Source: Verrucomicrobiota bacterium (GTDB lineage: Bacteria; Verrucomicrobiota; Verrucomicrobiia; Limisphaerales; J093). From it: 64,000 nt of DNA. This document shows positions 18,147 to 27,498 of this stretch, piece by piece. The position numbers and the translations under genes were made by a program. The DNA lies in the NCBI GenBank assembly GCA_029556615.1, contig JAKQDD010000256.1, forward strand, positions 62,001-126,000, in the 5' to 3' direction. The first letter of the stretch is position 1. Every line of letters begins with the position of its first letter. The notes under the pieces are model-generated. The model did no database searches, had not been told where the DNA came from, and was given only the letters and a program-made list of their open reading frames with translations.

Positions 18147-19997
18147 ATGATCGGCATTTTTCTCCTGATACTGTTGGCCGCGCAAGTGCTCCTGGTTGCG
18201 TCGCTGGTGGTATTCGTCCTGTATTGGAAGACCACGACGTTCATCAGGGTGCGCCCGCGTGTCCTGGAGAAGTGCTGCCGCGACTTGCTGGCGCAGGATC
18301 GAGCTGGCGCGCTGGTGGAAGCCGAGGAATTCGCCTGGGATCAGGAAAGGACGATCCTGCGCACAGCGATGGAGACCGACAACCTCGTCGTGCGCATCGG
18401 CGGTTACCCGGATGTTCGCATCAGCCTGGGATCCGGTGAGGAGGTTCTTGGCCGGTTCGCGGCGGGCAGTGCGCCCCGGATTGCTTTCAACGCGTGGGAG
18501 CTTCATGCGGCATGCCTGCGCCAGCATCTGGCCACGGGTGACCCGCGACTGGCGGGCTTGTTCTGGCAACTTGTGAGGGAATGGTCGCGGGGGCCGCTGG
18601 CCATGTTGCGGGATGATTATACCTGGCACGATCACGCCACCGCGAGCCGGCTGCTGAACTTGCGCTATTGCCTCTGGGCGTTGGCCCGGCTGCCGGAGAC
18701 GCCGCCGGCCGATTACCGGCGATTGTGCCGCATGCTGTTGAAGCACCTGCAGTTGCTCGCGACGGATCGTCTGTATGACTACTGCACCAATCACGGCCTC
18801 ATCGTAGACCGTTGCCTGCTGGTGGCCGCCGCTTCGCTGCCTCCGACCTTCGGGGTCCGTCGGGCATCCATCCTCCGTGCCGTCGCTCGGTCGGTGGGCC
18901 GGGTGGACTACTTCATCAGCGACGACGGGGTGCCCCTCGAGGGATCGACGACGTATTGGTACATGCTCTATGACCTGCTGAGTCGCATTCAGGCCATGGT
19001 TAGGCGGCTGAGCCTGCCCGTGGATCCTGCCAGCGAGGTCAAACTCGAGCAATGCCTCCGCTTCCTGACGCACACGAATATTCAGGGGCGCATCAACCGC
19101 CTGGGCGATTCCTCCGGCGGGCACGAAGTGCCTGCACGCGGTGTGCCCCCCGCCTGGCAGGAGGGTTACCATCTCGGCGTCACGGACGCGGGCCTAGTCT
19201 GGCTGAATGCCGTTAAGGGTGGGCGGATCGTCGCGCAGCTCATCCTGAACGCCCAGGATCTTCCCCCGTATGTCCATCGCCACGAAGATGCTTTGGCGAT
19301 CGGTTTCTACCATGAGGGCGTGTTTTGGTTTAACGCACCGGGCTCCTACTCGGCTGAGAAGACCGACCGGGCACGCCGCGTAAAGAGCCACCGCAATCAG
19401 TCCGGGGTGACGCATGCAAGGCTCGGCTACTCGCACCGGTGCGCCATCGAATCGGTGCGGTGCGACGACGGCGGCTTTGAGATCGCCGCCGCGATTACTG
19501 CCGGCGGGGCAAGAGTGCTGCAGCGAAGGCTCGACTTCGACCTGGCGACGGAGACCCTCACCGTGACGGACAGCGCAGTTGCCGACGGTGAGGTCGTCAC
19601 CCGGTTTCTGCTCTGTCCGGGCGTCGGGATTCGGGCGACCCCGGAGGGCTGGCTAACCCTCGAACGGGACGGTCACGCGCTCGCGCTGCAATCCTCCCGG
19701 CCCGTCGAAATCGACGCCGGCCTGATCTCCTATGCGCGGAATCAACTTCTCGAAGCCCCGGTGTTGCGGGTGCAATCACCCGGGCATCACCTGGCTATTC
19801 CGTTGCGTCTTGGGCTAAAGCGCCTCCAGCGAGTTCCAGGGCGGGGTTCGTACCCCTATGGCGGGCGCAGACCGCCTCGCCGCTCCGCCGGCCAGCAACT
19901 GGCGGCCCGTCTGCATTACCGGCGAGTGCGACAGGCTATGTGGGTTGTGGCTGGCGAGGTGGCGGCTGGGACGATGTGGGTCGTTGGCGGCTGGTAA
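18147..19997 (+). CDS. Membrane-anchored heparinase II/III-like polysaccharide lyase
   Basis: 616 residues. One N-terminal hydrophobic helix (residues 1-28) anchors the protein. An (alpha/alpha) toroid domain follows (RDDYTWHDHATASRLLNLRY, with the conserved D-H-x-x-A; TNHGLIVDRCLL), then VPLEGSTTYWYMLYDLL. A beta-sandwich domain begins near residue 330 (GVTDAGLVWLN; PPYVHRHEDALAIGFYHEG, with an R-H-E/H-x-D pattern). Such proteins in exopolysaccharide loci trim the polymer or control its length. The last 60 residues, after HHLAIPLRLG, look unrelated to the family and Arg/Gly-rich, which suggests that the original stop has been lost or the 3' end replaced. Confidence 0.78.
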   Translation: MIGIFLLILLAAQVLLVASLVVFVLYWKTTTFIRVRPRVLEKCCRDLLAQDRAGALVEAEEFAWDQERTILRTAMETDNLVVRIGGYPDVRISLGSGEEVLGRFAAGSAPRIAFNAWELHAACLRQHLATGDPRLAGLFWQLVREWSRGPLAMLRDDYTWHDHATASRLLNLRYCLWALARLPETPPADYRRLCRMLLKHLQLLATDRLYDYCTNHGLIVDRCLLVAAASLPPTFGVRRASILRAVARSVGRVDYFISDDGVPLEGSTTYWYMLYDLLSRIQAMVRRLSLPVDPASEVKLEQCLRFLTHTNIQGRINRLGDSSGGHEVPARGVPPAWQEGYHLGVTDAGLVWLNAVKGGRIVAQLILNAQDLPPYVHRHEDALAIGFYHEGVFWFNAPGSYSAEKTDRARRVKSHRNQSGVTHARLGYSHRCAIESVRCDDGGFEIAAAITAGGARVLQRRLDFDLATETLTVTDSAVADGEVVTRFLLCPGVGIRATPEGWLTLERDGHALALQSSRPVEIDAGLISYARNQLLEAPVLRVQSPGHHLAIPLRLGLKRLQRVPGRGSYPYGGRRPPRRSAGQQLAARLHYRRVRQAMWVVAGEVAAGTMWVVGGW

Positions 19998-20179
19998 GGC
20001 GGAACAGCCAGCGCGGTGCCACTCGCCCTCGGCCGGATGAGCCGCAACAGCGATTACCCCCCAGAGGTAAGGGCAAAGAAGGCCTGCGGTGGGGGCGCAG
20101 AGACTCATTGCTACCGCTCAATGACTGGGTTGAAGAGGTCGCTCGTTGATAATCACCGAGCAGTGGTTCGGAGAACCTT

Positions 20180-21349
20180 ATGGAACGGTACCGAATAGCC
20201 TACATCAGTGCAACACCCGTAACGGACAGGCTCGGGGCAAGTGGCGCGACATACCAGATGTTCAGCGTCCTGAAGGCCTCAGGGATGGACGTGGTCCCGT
20301 TGTGCTGCGGCCAAGTACGGCCGTCGTGGATACGGCGGATGGCATGGTGGTGTGGTCGGCGTCTGCTGGATCGCAATGCACGGTGGAAGGGCACATGGGC
20401 CTACTCACGGTTGGCGGCTCGCCGGCTTGAAAGGCTGCTTGCAGGGCAACATTGTGACGCCATCTTCGTCGGAATGGCCGGGTGGGACGCGGCGTTGCTG
20501 CGAACTGTGCTTCCGGTATATACTACCGGGGACTCGACGATGCTCCAATGTTCGCGGCTGGGGTATGCCTCTTATCGAGGCGTCTCAGAGCACTGGTTCA
20601 GCGAGGCATTAGAACTATGGCAACAGTATGCACGACGGGTTCGGTTGTTCTTCATCACCACGGCGTGGGGCGCAAAGGGCTTCACCACCGATCTCGGAGT
20701 CCCACCGGAGCGAATCCGAGTGGTGCGCTGGGGTGCTAATCTTGACCGGCAGGAGGTTCCAGCACGAGGCACTGTGCTCGGGCGCACACGCGGCGATCGG
20801 TTGAGGCTCCTCTTCGTGGGGAAAGAAGGCAAGCGCAAGGGCTTGGACATCGTCCTTGAGACCCTGACGGAGTTGAATCGGCAGGGCGTTGCCAGCGACC
20901 TCGTGGTTTGCGGGTGCCAGTGGACCGGTTCCATACCAGCGCAGGCCAGAATCCTCGGGCTGTTGGACATCAACGTGCCAGCGCAGCGAGAGCAGTTGCG
21001 AGATGCCTACCAACAGAGCGACCTATTCTTCATGCCTACGCGGGCGGAAACGTACGGCATGGTGTGCTGCGAAGCCGCGGCCTACGGGTTGCCGGCGGTG
21101 ACTACGGACGTTGGGGGAGTGGCCGAAGTGGTCCAACACAACCGGACCGGCCTGGTTCTACCGCTGGCCGCAGGTCCCCGGGAGTACGCTGCCGCGATTC
21201 GGGACTTGTGGCTCGATGAGCAGCGATATCGGCAGATGGTCGTGACCGCGCGCGACGCCTATGAGTCGGAGCTCAATTGGGACACCTGGGGAAGAAAGGT
21301 CGCCGCCTGGATGGTCGAGGATCTCCAGTCTCTGCGAGGGGGACGCTGA
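20180..21349 (+). CDS. Glycosyltransferase family 4
   Basis: 389 residues. GT-B fold with N-terminal YRIAYISATPVTDRLGASGA and the donor domain RLLFVGKEGKRKGLDIVLETL (a classical GT4 strand-loop containing the phosphate-contacting Lys). The family E-x7-E motif is at AETYGMVCCEAAAYGLPAVT, followed by DVGGVAEVV. It overlaps the acetyltransferase gene by one base (TGATG). The sugar specificity is unknown. The 180 bp before it (19998-20179) are non-coding, GC-rich and able to form several short hairpins, but I recognise no RNA family there. Confidence 0.83.
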   Translation: MERYRIAYISATPVTDRLGASGATYQMFSVLKASGMDVVPLCCGQVRPSWIRRMAWWCGRRLLDRNARWKGTWAYSRLAARRLERLLAGQHCDAIFVGMAGWDAALLRTVLPVYTTGDSTMLQCSRLGYASYRGVSEHWFSEALELWQQYARRVRLFFITTAWGAKGFTTDLGVPPERIRVVRWGANLDRQEVPARGTVLGRTRGDRLRLLFVGKEGKRKGLDIVLETLTELNRQGVASDLVVCGCQWTGSIPAQARILGLLDINVPAQREQLRDAYQQSDLFFMPTRAETYGMVCCEAAAYGLPAVTTDVGGVAEVVQHNRTGLVLPLAAGPREYAAAIRDLWLDEQRYRQMVVTARDAYESELNWDTWGRKVAAWMVEDLQSLRGGR

Positions 21350-22008
21350 TGCGGCATGAAACGCCCTGGGAACAGGCAGCGGCGGGGCTCGGGCCTTGTG
21401 CGGACCATATCCCTGATGTGCTGGCTTCCGGGCCGAAAAGGACTGCAAAGCGCAAGCTGTGTGGAGCCATGAGACTCGGGCATGTGGCAGTGCGGCTGAG
21501 CTACTATGGGCTCAATCGCTGGGTCATGCGGTTTCCGTCGCATACCGTGCGGCGGGGGATTGCGCGGCTGTACCTGGGAGGGTTGGGGCCGGGCTGCAGT
21601 TTCCTGCTCGACTGCGAGATCCGGGCTGGTCGGAATGTGACGATTGGACGGAACTGCGTGTTCAATCGTGGCGTGCTCCTGGACGGTCGGGGTGGTCGCC
21701 TGACCATTGGCGACTGTGTCGACGTGGCGCAGGAGTCGAACATCTGGACTCTCGAACACGACGTGCATGATGACCATCATCGAGACCGAGGGGCGCCGGT
21801 GACGATCGAGGATCACGTGTGGATCGCATCGCGCGCCACGATCCTGCCGGGCGTTCGCATCGGTCGTGGGGCCGTGGTTGCCGCCGGAGCCGTTGTCACG
21901 AGTGACGTCCCGCCGATGGCGATCGTGGGTGGCGTTCCTGCGCGAACCATCGGCGAACGCCGCAGCGCCCTGCAGTACACACCCCGGCACCGGCCGCTGT
22001 TTGAATAG
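21349..22008 (+). CDS. Left-handed beta-helix O-acetyltransferase (WcaF/maltose acetyltransferase-like)
   Basis: 219 residues from the ATG in the TGATG overlap. Hexapeptide repeats begin near residue 85 (CEIRAGRNVTIGRNCVFNRG) and run through IGDCVDVAQESNIWTLEHDVHD, where the catalytic His sits, to HVWIASRATILPGVRIGRGAV and the end motif VPPMAIVGGVPARTIGER. It acetylates a sugar from acetyl-CoA in the cytoplasm. The coupled GT4 gene upstream suggests the target is the same repeat unit. Confidence 0.85.
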   Translation: MRHETPWEQAAAGLGPCADHIPDVLASGPKRTAKRKLCGAMRLGHVAVRLSYYGLNRWVMRFPSHTVRRGIARLYLGGLGPGCSFLLDCEIRAGRNVTIGRNCVFNRGVLLDGRGGRLTIGDCVDVAQESNIWTLEHDVHDDHHRDRGAPVTIEDHVWIASRATILPGVRIGRGAVVAAGAVVTSDVPPMAIVGGVPARTIGERRSALQYTPRHRPLFE

Positions 22009-22093
22009 TCCGCGAGCCAATCAAGAACTCGACTTTGCTATGGAGGCAGCGTGCTGATTGACGGGAACTGAGAACCGGGGTCTTGCGCATCGC

Positions 22094-23209
22094 ATGATAA
22101 TCCGCGACGATTGTTTTTACTACAGGGGCAGTGCGCCGTGCGATTTTCACAAGCGGGACGGCAGGACGTGTGACGCCTGCGCAGATTATCGCAACGTTGG
22201 CCACAGAACGTTGATCGTCAAGCTCGATGCCCTGGGTGATGTTCTGCGGACGACATCCATCCTGCCGGCGGTGCATCAGCATTTTGAGAACACCTCGGTA
22301 ACGTGGCTGACGCGGCGCACGGCCGCGCCATTGCTCGTTGGTAACCCGCTCGTGCACCGCGTGTGGGCGGTGGAGGATAACTACCTGGAATACCTTCTCG
22401 GGGAGTCCTTTGATGTGGCCTATGGACTTGACGCGGACCCCCTTTCCGGTGCCGTGATGCGCATTGTGCAAGCGTCGGACAAACGCGGGTTCATCAACAA
22501 CGCCTCCGGTCGTGCGATCCCGGCGAACTCGGCGGCGAGGACCTGGTGGCAAATGGGAGTGAACGACCAGTTGAAGAGGGAGAACCGGCAGACCTACCAG
22601 CGTCTGCAATATGACCTGTGCGGGCTCGCCGGTCCAATTCACCGCCCAATGCTGCCCGCACCGCTCGTGACCGAAACCACAGTCGGTGAATGGCGCTCAA
22701 GACTGAAGCTGCCGCCGGGGCACCCCGTGTTGGGTGTCAATACGGGGGGCGGCATGCGGTGGCAGTACAAGAAATGGACGCGTGCCGGGTACATCGAGTT
22801 GATTCGCCGCTTCGCGGCGGCTCGTCCACACGTACCGATCCTGCTCCTGGGCGGCCCCGAGGAAACCGAGTTCAATGCCGCGATCCTATCGGCAGTGGGG
22901 GATCTCGCGCACGACGGCGGCTGTGGGAACACGTTGTCAGACTTCTGCTCCCTGGTGGCTCTTTGCCGCTGCCTGGTAACCCCCGACAGCCTGGGCTTTC
23001 ACGTCGCAACGGCGTTGAACGTGACGGCGCTTGTGTTGGTCGGCCCGACCTCTCCCTGGGAGCTCGAGGTCTATGGCAACGGGCATGTGCTGGCTGCACC
23101 CATCGACTGCATCAGCTGCTACCTCGCCCGTTGTGACAAGAAGCCCGCGTGCATGGATCTCATCAGGGCCGAAGACGTGTGCGGCCATCTGCTGCGCTGG
23201 TTTTCTTGA
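22094..23209 (+). CDS. Glycosyltransferase family 9 (heptosyltransferase-like)
   Basis: 371 residues from the ATG at 22094; an in-frame TTG at 22058 is possible. A small Cys/His patch at the N-terminus (C...C-x2-H...C-x2-C) precedes the GT9 fold: LIVKLDALGDVLRTTSILPA is the hallmark start. VLGVNTGGGMRWQYKKWTRAGY is the donor-domain loop, and VTPDSLGFHVATALNVTALVLVGPT the ADP-binding block. Heptose-kinase and heptose-isomerase genes follow, so ADP-heptose is a likely donor. The same arrangement (C-rich N-terminus plus GT9) is known to me from LPS and glycan loci. Confidence 0.82.
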   Translation: MIIRDDCFYYRGSAPCDFHKRDGRTCDACADYRNVGHRTLIVKLDALGDVLRTTSILPAVHQHFENTSVTWLTRRTAAPLLVGNPLVHRVWAVEDNYLEYLLGESFDVAYGLDADPLSGAVMRIVQASDKRGFINNASGRAIPANSAARTWWQMGVNDQLKRENRQTYQRLQYDLCGLAGPIHRPMLPAPLVTETTVGEWRSRLKLPPGHPVLGVNTGGGMRWQYKKWTRAGYIELIRRFAAARPHVPILLLGGPEETEFNAAILSAVGDLAHDGGCGNTLSDFCSLVALCRCLVTPDSLGFHVATALNVTALVLVGPTSPWELEVYGNGHVLAAPIDCISCYLARCDKKPACMDLIRAEDVCGHLLRWFS

Positions 23210-23238
23210 GCACGTTTCCGAGACGCGAGTGGCATCTT

Positions 23239-24348
23239 ATGGAACCATGGGAGGGGTCACAAGCCGCGCGTGGAAGAGCCCAGCGTCGAGTGAATAGCAC
23301 TTCGAACGCAGCGGCAGAGCTGCGTCCCGTCCCGGCTCACCACCGGGGCATCGAGAGACGCCGGGTGCAGGAACTGCTATCGCGCATGCGGCAATGCCGG
23401 GTGACGGTGGTTGGTGATGTGATGCTGGATGAATTCGTCTGGGGTAACGTGACGCGCATCTCGCCGGAGGCACCGGTTCCGGTCGTGGAATGCGAGAGGA
23501 TCAGCGTGCATCCAGGCGGGGCCGCCAACGTAGCGCGGAACCTGGCGGCATTGCGGGTCCAAACGCGGCTCGTAGGACTGGTGGGTGACGATGAGGCATC
23601 GCGCCAGTTGCGGAGCGTGCTGAGCGCGGAGGGAGTCGCGTGCGACGGCTTGGTGGCTGAGGAAGGCCGATGCACGACCGTCAAGACGCGGGTCATTGCG
23701 CACCGGCAGCAGGTGTTGCGTGTGGATCGGGAGCAAAGGACGGAAGCGAAGCCGGTTTGCCTGGAGGTCTTGCAGCGGACCGTGGAAAACGCCTTGCGTG
23801 ATGCCGATGCCGTGATTCTTGCGGATTATGGGAAGGGCGTGCTCTCGGACCGGTTGGTACGCAGAATCCGGGATCTGTGCCAGCAGCGAGGCACGTGGCT
23901 GAGCCTGGATCCAAAGCCCGGACGGACGATCGACTATCGCGGGATGTCTCTGATGACACCGAACCGCAAGGAAGCGTTCGAATTGGCACGCACGCAGGAT
24001 CGCCCCGGGAGTGCGGATCCGGCCGGCGACACCGCGTTGCATGAAGTGGTTGCGACCCTGCAGGAGCGCCTGTCTCCGGCGGTGCTGCTCGTCACCCTGG
24101 GGGAGTGGGGCATGCTGCTGTGCACGCGCGGTGAGCCACGCGTGCACATTCCCACCGTCGCCCGGCAGGTCTTCGATGTTTGTGGAGCCGGGGACACCGT
24201 CATTGGTGCCTTCACCGGTGCCATCGCCGCAGGCGCAAGCCCGCAGGAGGCAGCGCATCTGGCCAACCACGCGGCGGGCATCGTGGTGGGCAAAGTGGGG
24301 ACCGCGATCGTCACCCCTTCCGAGCTGCGGGACGCCATCCGCAGGTGA
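23239..24348 (+). CDS. rfaE1: D-glycero-beta-D-manno-heptose-7-phosphate kinase (RfaE1/HldA)
   Basis: 369 residues if the ATG at 23239 is used; a GTG at 23290 leaves 352 and may be the true start. PfkB/ribokinase fold: VTVVGDVMLDEFVWGNVTRI, the substrate-binding GGAANVARNLAAL, and the catalytic anion-hole motif VCGAGDTVIGAFTGAI with the Asp base. It phosphorylates heptose-7-phosphate at C1. The protein ends after the kinase domain, so the nucleotidyltransferase half of bifunctional HldE is absent, and no HldC or GmhB gene is seen nearby; these must lie elsewhere. It pairs with gmhA 45 bp downstream. Confidence 0.88.
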   Translation: MEPWEGSQAARGRAQRRVNSTSNAAAELRPVPAHHRGIERRRVQELLSRMRQCRVTVVGDVMLDEFVWGNVTRISPEAPVPVVECERISVHPGGAANVARNLAALRVQTRLVGLVGDDEASRQLRSVLSAEGVACDGLVAEEGRCTTVKTRVIAHRQQVLRVDREQRTEAKPVCLEVLQRTVENALRDADAVILADYGKGVLSDRLVRRIRDLCQQRGTWLSLDPKPGRTIDYRGMSLMTPNRKEAFELARTQDRPGSADPAGDTALHEVVATLQERLSPAVLLVTLGEWGMLLCTRGEPRVHIPTVARQVFDVCGAGDTVIGAFTGAIAAGASPQEAAHLANHAAGIVVGKVGTAIVTPSELRDAIRR

Positions 24349-24393
24349 TCGCGCGCGATCCCGTGCCAGCAGAACAAAGGCGGAATACAAGCG

Positions 24394-24999
24394 ATGAAGG
24401 CTGAATGGACAGATCTGGTCAGGCGCCGCTTTCGCGAAAGCAGTGCCGCGAAGACGGCGGCCGCGGAAGACGACGTGTCGTCGTTGACGAAGCTGATTTC
24501 GAGCATCCAGGCTGCCTTCCAACAAGGCAGCAAATTGGTGCTGTTTGGCAATGGTGGAAGCGCCGCCGATGCGCAGCATGTGGCAGCGGAGTTCGTGGTC
24601 CGCTTTGGCCGTGACCGGTCCGCGCTACCGGCCATCGCCCTAACGACGGACACCTCGATCCTGACAGCCGTGGGCAACGATCTGGCCTTCGAGCAGTTGT
24701 TTTCCCGCCAAGTCGAGGCCATCGTCCGCCCCGGCGATGTCGTCGTGGGGATTTCCACCAGCGGCAACTCCCCAAACGTCCTCCGGGGCATTGAGGCAGG
24801 CAAGGCTCGGAGCGCCCTCACCGTCGGGTTCACGGGCCGGCACGGCGGTGCGCTTCGAGCCCTGGCCGACCTCTGCTATTGCGCGCCCTCGGACGTCACG
24901 GCGCGCATTCAGGAAGTGCATTTGTGCGCCTGGCACACGATCTGTGAAGTCATCGAGAGCGGGCTCGATTCCGCAGGCACTCCGCATGGAAGGGGGTGA
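24394..24999 (+). CDS. gmhA: Phosphoheptose isomerase GmhA
   Basis: 201 residues, a SIS-domain protein of normal GmhA length. LFGNGGSAADAQHVAAEFV is the substrate-binding loop, ALTTDTSILTAVGND and GISTSGNSPNVLRGI complete the active site, and RIQEVHLCAWHTICEVIE near the C-terminus carries the catalytic Glu/His region. It converts sedoheptulose-7-phosphate to heptose-7-phosphate, the first step of ADP-heptose synthesis, and supplies the kinase encoded just upstream. Confidence 0.92.
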   Translation: MKAEWTDLVRRRFRESSAAKTAAAEDDVSSLTKLISSIQAAFQQGSKLVLFGNGGSAADAQHVAAEFVVRFGRDRSALPAIALTTDTSILTAVGNDLAFEQLFSRQVEAIVRPGDVVVGISTSGNSPNVLRGIEAGKARSALTVGFTGRHGGALRALADLCYCAPSDVTARIQEVHLCAWHTICEVIESGLDSAGTPHGRG

Positions 25000-25033
25000 C
25001 GCCCGGGCAAGAACGTGACCCTTCGGCACAGCC

Positions 25034-26155
25034 ATGTCGCCATTGACCAAGCCCACGAAGGTCAGCTTCCTTCCCAAGGGAGGAAGCGAAGATCCGGGCC
25101 AGACGCTGACGCTGCAGGCCATGCGGGCCCATGGCACCTTCGAGGTCGCCTACGGCGTCGATCTCCGCTTCTTCGCCGGAATCGCGACATGCTTGTTGCA
25201 GCGGCCGGACTATTTGCATTTCGACTGGATCTCGCGTTACCACGTTGGTCGGAATCCCCTTGTTACGCTCGCGAAAGCCATCGCCTTCTGGATCGACTTG
25301 TTTGTAGTACGCTGGGTGTTCAGGACCCGGGTCGTGTGGTCGCTGCACAACCTCAAGCCTCACGAAAGCGCCCGCCCGGAGTGGCTCCATCGCTGGGCGC
25401 AGCGGATGATGGCCCGACGCGCGGACTGGATCCGGGTATTCTCGGAAGCATCGACCGCCAAAGCGTGCCAGGTGTTGCGCGTCGACCGCTCGCGGTTGCG
25501 CGTGGTGCCCGAAGCATCGTTCGTCGGGTATTACCCGGACACGGTTTCCGCAGACGAGGCGCGGCGGCGGCTGGGGGTCGAGCCGCAGCACTTCATCCTC
25601 CTCTGGCTCGGGAGCATCAGGCCCTACAAGGGACTTGAGAATCTCATTTCCTGCTTCCGTGCGGCCGCCGAACCCCATTGGCGATTGCTGATTGCAGGCC
25701 GCCCTTATGTGGCAGACTACGCTGAAGCCATCGGTCGCGCTGCCCAAGCAGATTCTCGAATCCTGATGTTCCCGCGCTTCGTGCCCGTGGATGAACTGCA
25801 AGTCTTCTATCGGGCGGCAGACGTCGTTGTCCTCCCCTTCGTCGACGTCGAGAACTCCGGTTCGCTGCTGGTTGCCATGGGCTTCCACAAGCCGGTCGTC
25901 GCCCCTGATCTGGGCGTCATTCGGGAGCGTCTCTCGGCACAGCCGGCGCTTGTCTATCAACCCGGCGGCCTGGAAACCGCCCTGGTTCGTTTGCGTGGCT
26001 GCGACACGCAACAACTGCGGGGCTTTGGAGAAGCCAACCACGTAAATGTCACGCGGCACACCTGGGCTGAGTTCGCGGCGGTGTTTGCCATGGAAAGGGA
26101 CCGGCTGCAAGCACAACACAAGGGTGGAGGCCCCGTCCTGCATCCCGATCACTGA
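25034..26155 (+). CDS. Glycosyltransferase (GT-B fold, GT4-like)
   Basis: 373 residues. N-terminal half: a membrane-associated amphipathic helix (LAKAIAFWIDLFVVRWVF) and VVWSLHNLKPHESARPEW, resembling the GumK/Alg1-like transferases in which a H-N-x-x-P-H loop lies in the active site. C-terminal donor domain: FILLWLGSIRPYKGLENLI and VVLPFVDVENSGSLLVAMGFHKPVVAP (the E-N-S-G-S variant of the GT4 E-x7-E block). Possibly a membrane-surface glucuronosyl or mannosyl transferase. The 135 bp after it are non-coding with no recognised element. Confidence 0.77.
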   Translation: MSPLTKPTKVSFLPKGGSEDPGQTLTLQAMRAHGTFEVAYGVDLRFFAGIATCLLQRPDYLHFDWISRYHVGRNPLVTLAKAIAFWIDLFVVRWVFRTRVVWSLHNLKPHESARPEWLHRWAQRMMARRADWIRVFSEASTAKACQVLRVDRSRLRVVPEASFVGYYPDTVSADEARRRLGVEPQHFILLWLGSIRPYKGLENLISCFRAAAEPHWRLLIAGRPYVADYAEAIGRAAQADSRILMFPRFVPVDELQVFYRAADVVVLPFVDVENSGSLLVAMGFHKPVVAPDLGVIRERLSAQPALVYQPGGLETALVRLRGCDTQQLRGFGEANHVNVTRHTWAEFAAVFAMERDRLQAQHKGGGPVLHPDH

Positions 26156-26290
26156 ACGCGACGAAGGTATTAGAGTCCTGGAATCCGGGCCGCCGGCGCG
26201 TGGCTCCCTGGCATGAGACTGCACAGCGCAAGCCGTTGCAGTGAAGACGCCGACGCCCTGGAGTCCTGAACACCGAGCGCGAAGTGAGAC

Positions 26291-27463
26291 ATGACAGACT
26301 CCCTCCTCGCCCCACACGGAACTCCGCAGCTCAGCGTCATCTTCGTCACGACGGTCTTTAAGGACGTCCGGACGGGGCCGGCGGTGTACGCGCGCTATTT
26401 ATGGGACGCGTTTCGGGACGACCCGGAGATCGAGTTTCACGTGGTGGCGCCTGAGTTCCCGGAAGCGCATCCGCGATGGCACGCCAGCGGCTGCGTCTCG
26501 GGCGGTTTTGGATTCTATCGCGCGTTGTGCCGGGCGGCGGGGGAGCTTGTTCGGCAACTCGGGTCTCACACCCTTCTGCACACGAACAACTGTCACACGG
26601 GAGCGTCGTTGCTCGCGTTGGGGGTGCCGGTCATTGGCCAGATTAATGATTATGAGAATACCGACGTGGTGTCACGGATCCTGAGCTATCTCCGGCTGTA
26701 CGGGGTCCGGCGCTGTGCGGCATTGCTCTGGAGGCGGCGTCTCGAGCGATTCGCCGTGCGTCGGCAAGCCCTCACGGTCTGCAACTCGGAGCACACGCGA
26801 CGCAAGGTGCTCGGCGCCTATCATCCCCCCTCTCACGAGCGGGTGATCACGGTGTACAAGGCTGTGGATCTCGACCGCTTTCGCCGGCCGCCGACTTTGC
26901 CTCCCGACCCCCTGGCGCGGCCTGAAGACCGGGCGCGCTTGCTGTTCGTTGGCGCGGATTTTCGGAGAAAAGGGTTGGATACCCTTGTCGACGCGTTGAG
27001 CCTGTTGCCCGAGACGCGGCTGGATGTGATCGGGTTGGACTCGGTTGATTTTGTGCGTGCGTATCCACGGCTCGCGACTGCTGCGGGATGTTCAAGAGTC
27101 CAGTTCCACGGGCGGCAGCCGCCGGACTGTGTTTGTCGGGCGCTCTGGCATTCGGATGTCTTCGTGATGCCATCGCGCGCGGAGGCACTTGGCGTTGCGA
27201 TTCTCGAGGCGCTGGCCGCCGGCCTGCCGGTTGTGGCGGGTCGCGTTGGCGGCATTCCCGAGATCATGACCCATCCCGACTGCGGCGAACTCGTGGTCCC
27301 GGGGAATCCGCAGGCGGTGGCGGCGGCCGTTTCGCGTGGTCTATCGGATCGTCGCGGCAGGCCCGGGCCCCGGCCGGCCGTCGAAGCGATTCTGGAGCGG
27401 TTTTCACGGAAGGCCATGATCGAGCAGGTGCGGAGGCTTTACCTTTCGCACGCGGTCAGGTAG
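26291..27463 (+). CDS. Glycosyltransferase family 4
   Basis: 390 residues. The N-terminal domain carries TGPAVYARYLWDAF (nucleotide-sugar side loop) and LLHTNNCHTGASLL. The C-terminal domain has RLLFVGADFRRKGLDTLVDAL and the E-x7-E motif in PSRAEALGVAILEALAAGLPVVAG followed by RVGGIPEIM, all standard GT4. It should be a retaining transferase acting on the cytoplasmic face during repeat-unit assembly. Donor unknown. Confidence 0.86.
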   Translation: MTDSLLAPHGTPQLSVIFVTTVFKDVRTGPAVYARYLWDAFRDDPEIEFHVVAPEFPEAHPRWHASGCVSGGFGFYRALCRAAGELVRQLGSHTLLHTNNCHTGASLLALGVPVIGQINDYENTDVVSRILSYLRLYGVRRCAALLWRRRLERFAVRRQALTVCNSEHTRRKVLGAYHPPSHERVITVYKAVDLDRFRRPPTLPPDPLARPEDRARLLFVGADFRRKGLDTLVDALSLLPETRLDVIGLDSVDFVRAYPRLATAAGCSRVQFHGRQPPDCVCRALWHSDVFVMPSRAEALGVAILEALAAGLPVVAGRVGGIPEIMTHPDCGELVVPGNPQAVAAAVSRGLSDRRGRPGPRPAVEAILERFSRKAMIEQVRRLYLSHAVR

Positions 27464-27498
27464 TTGTCCTGGGCGGCGAGCGCGTTTAGGAAAGGCAT

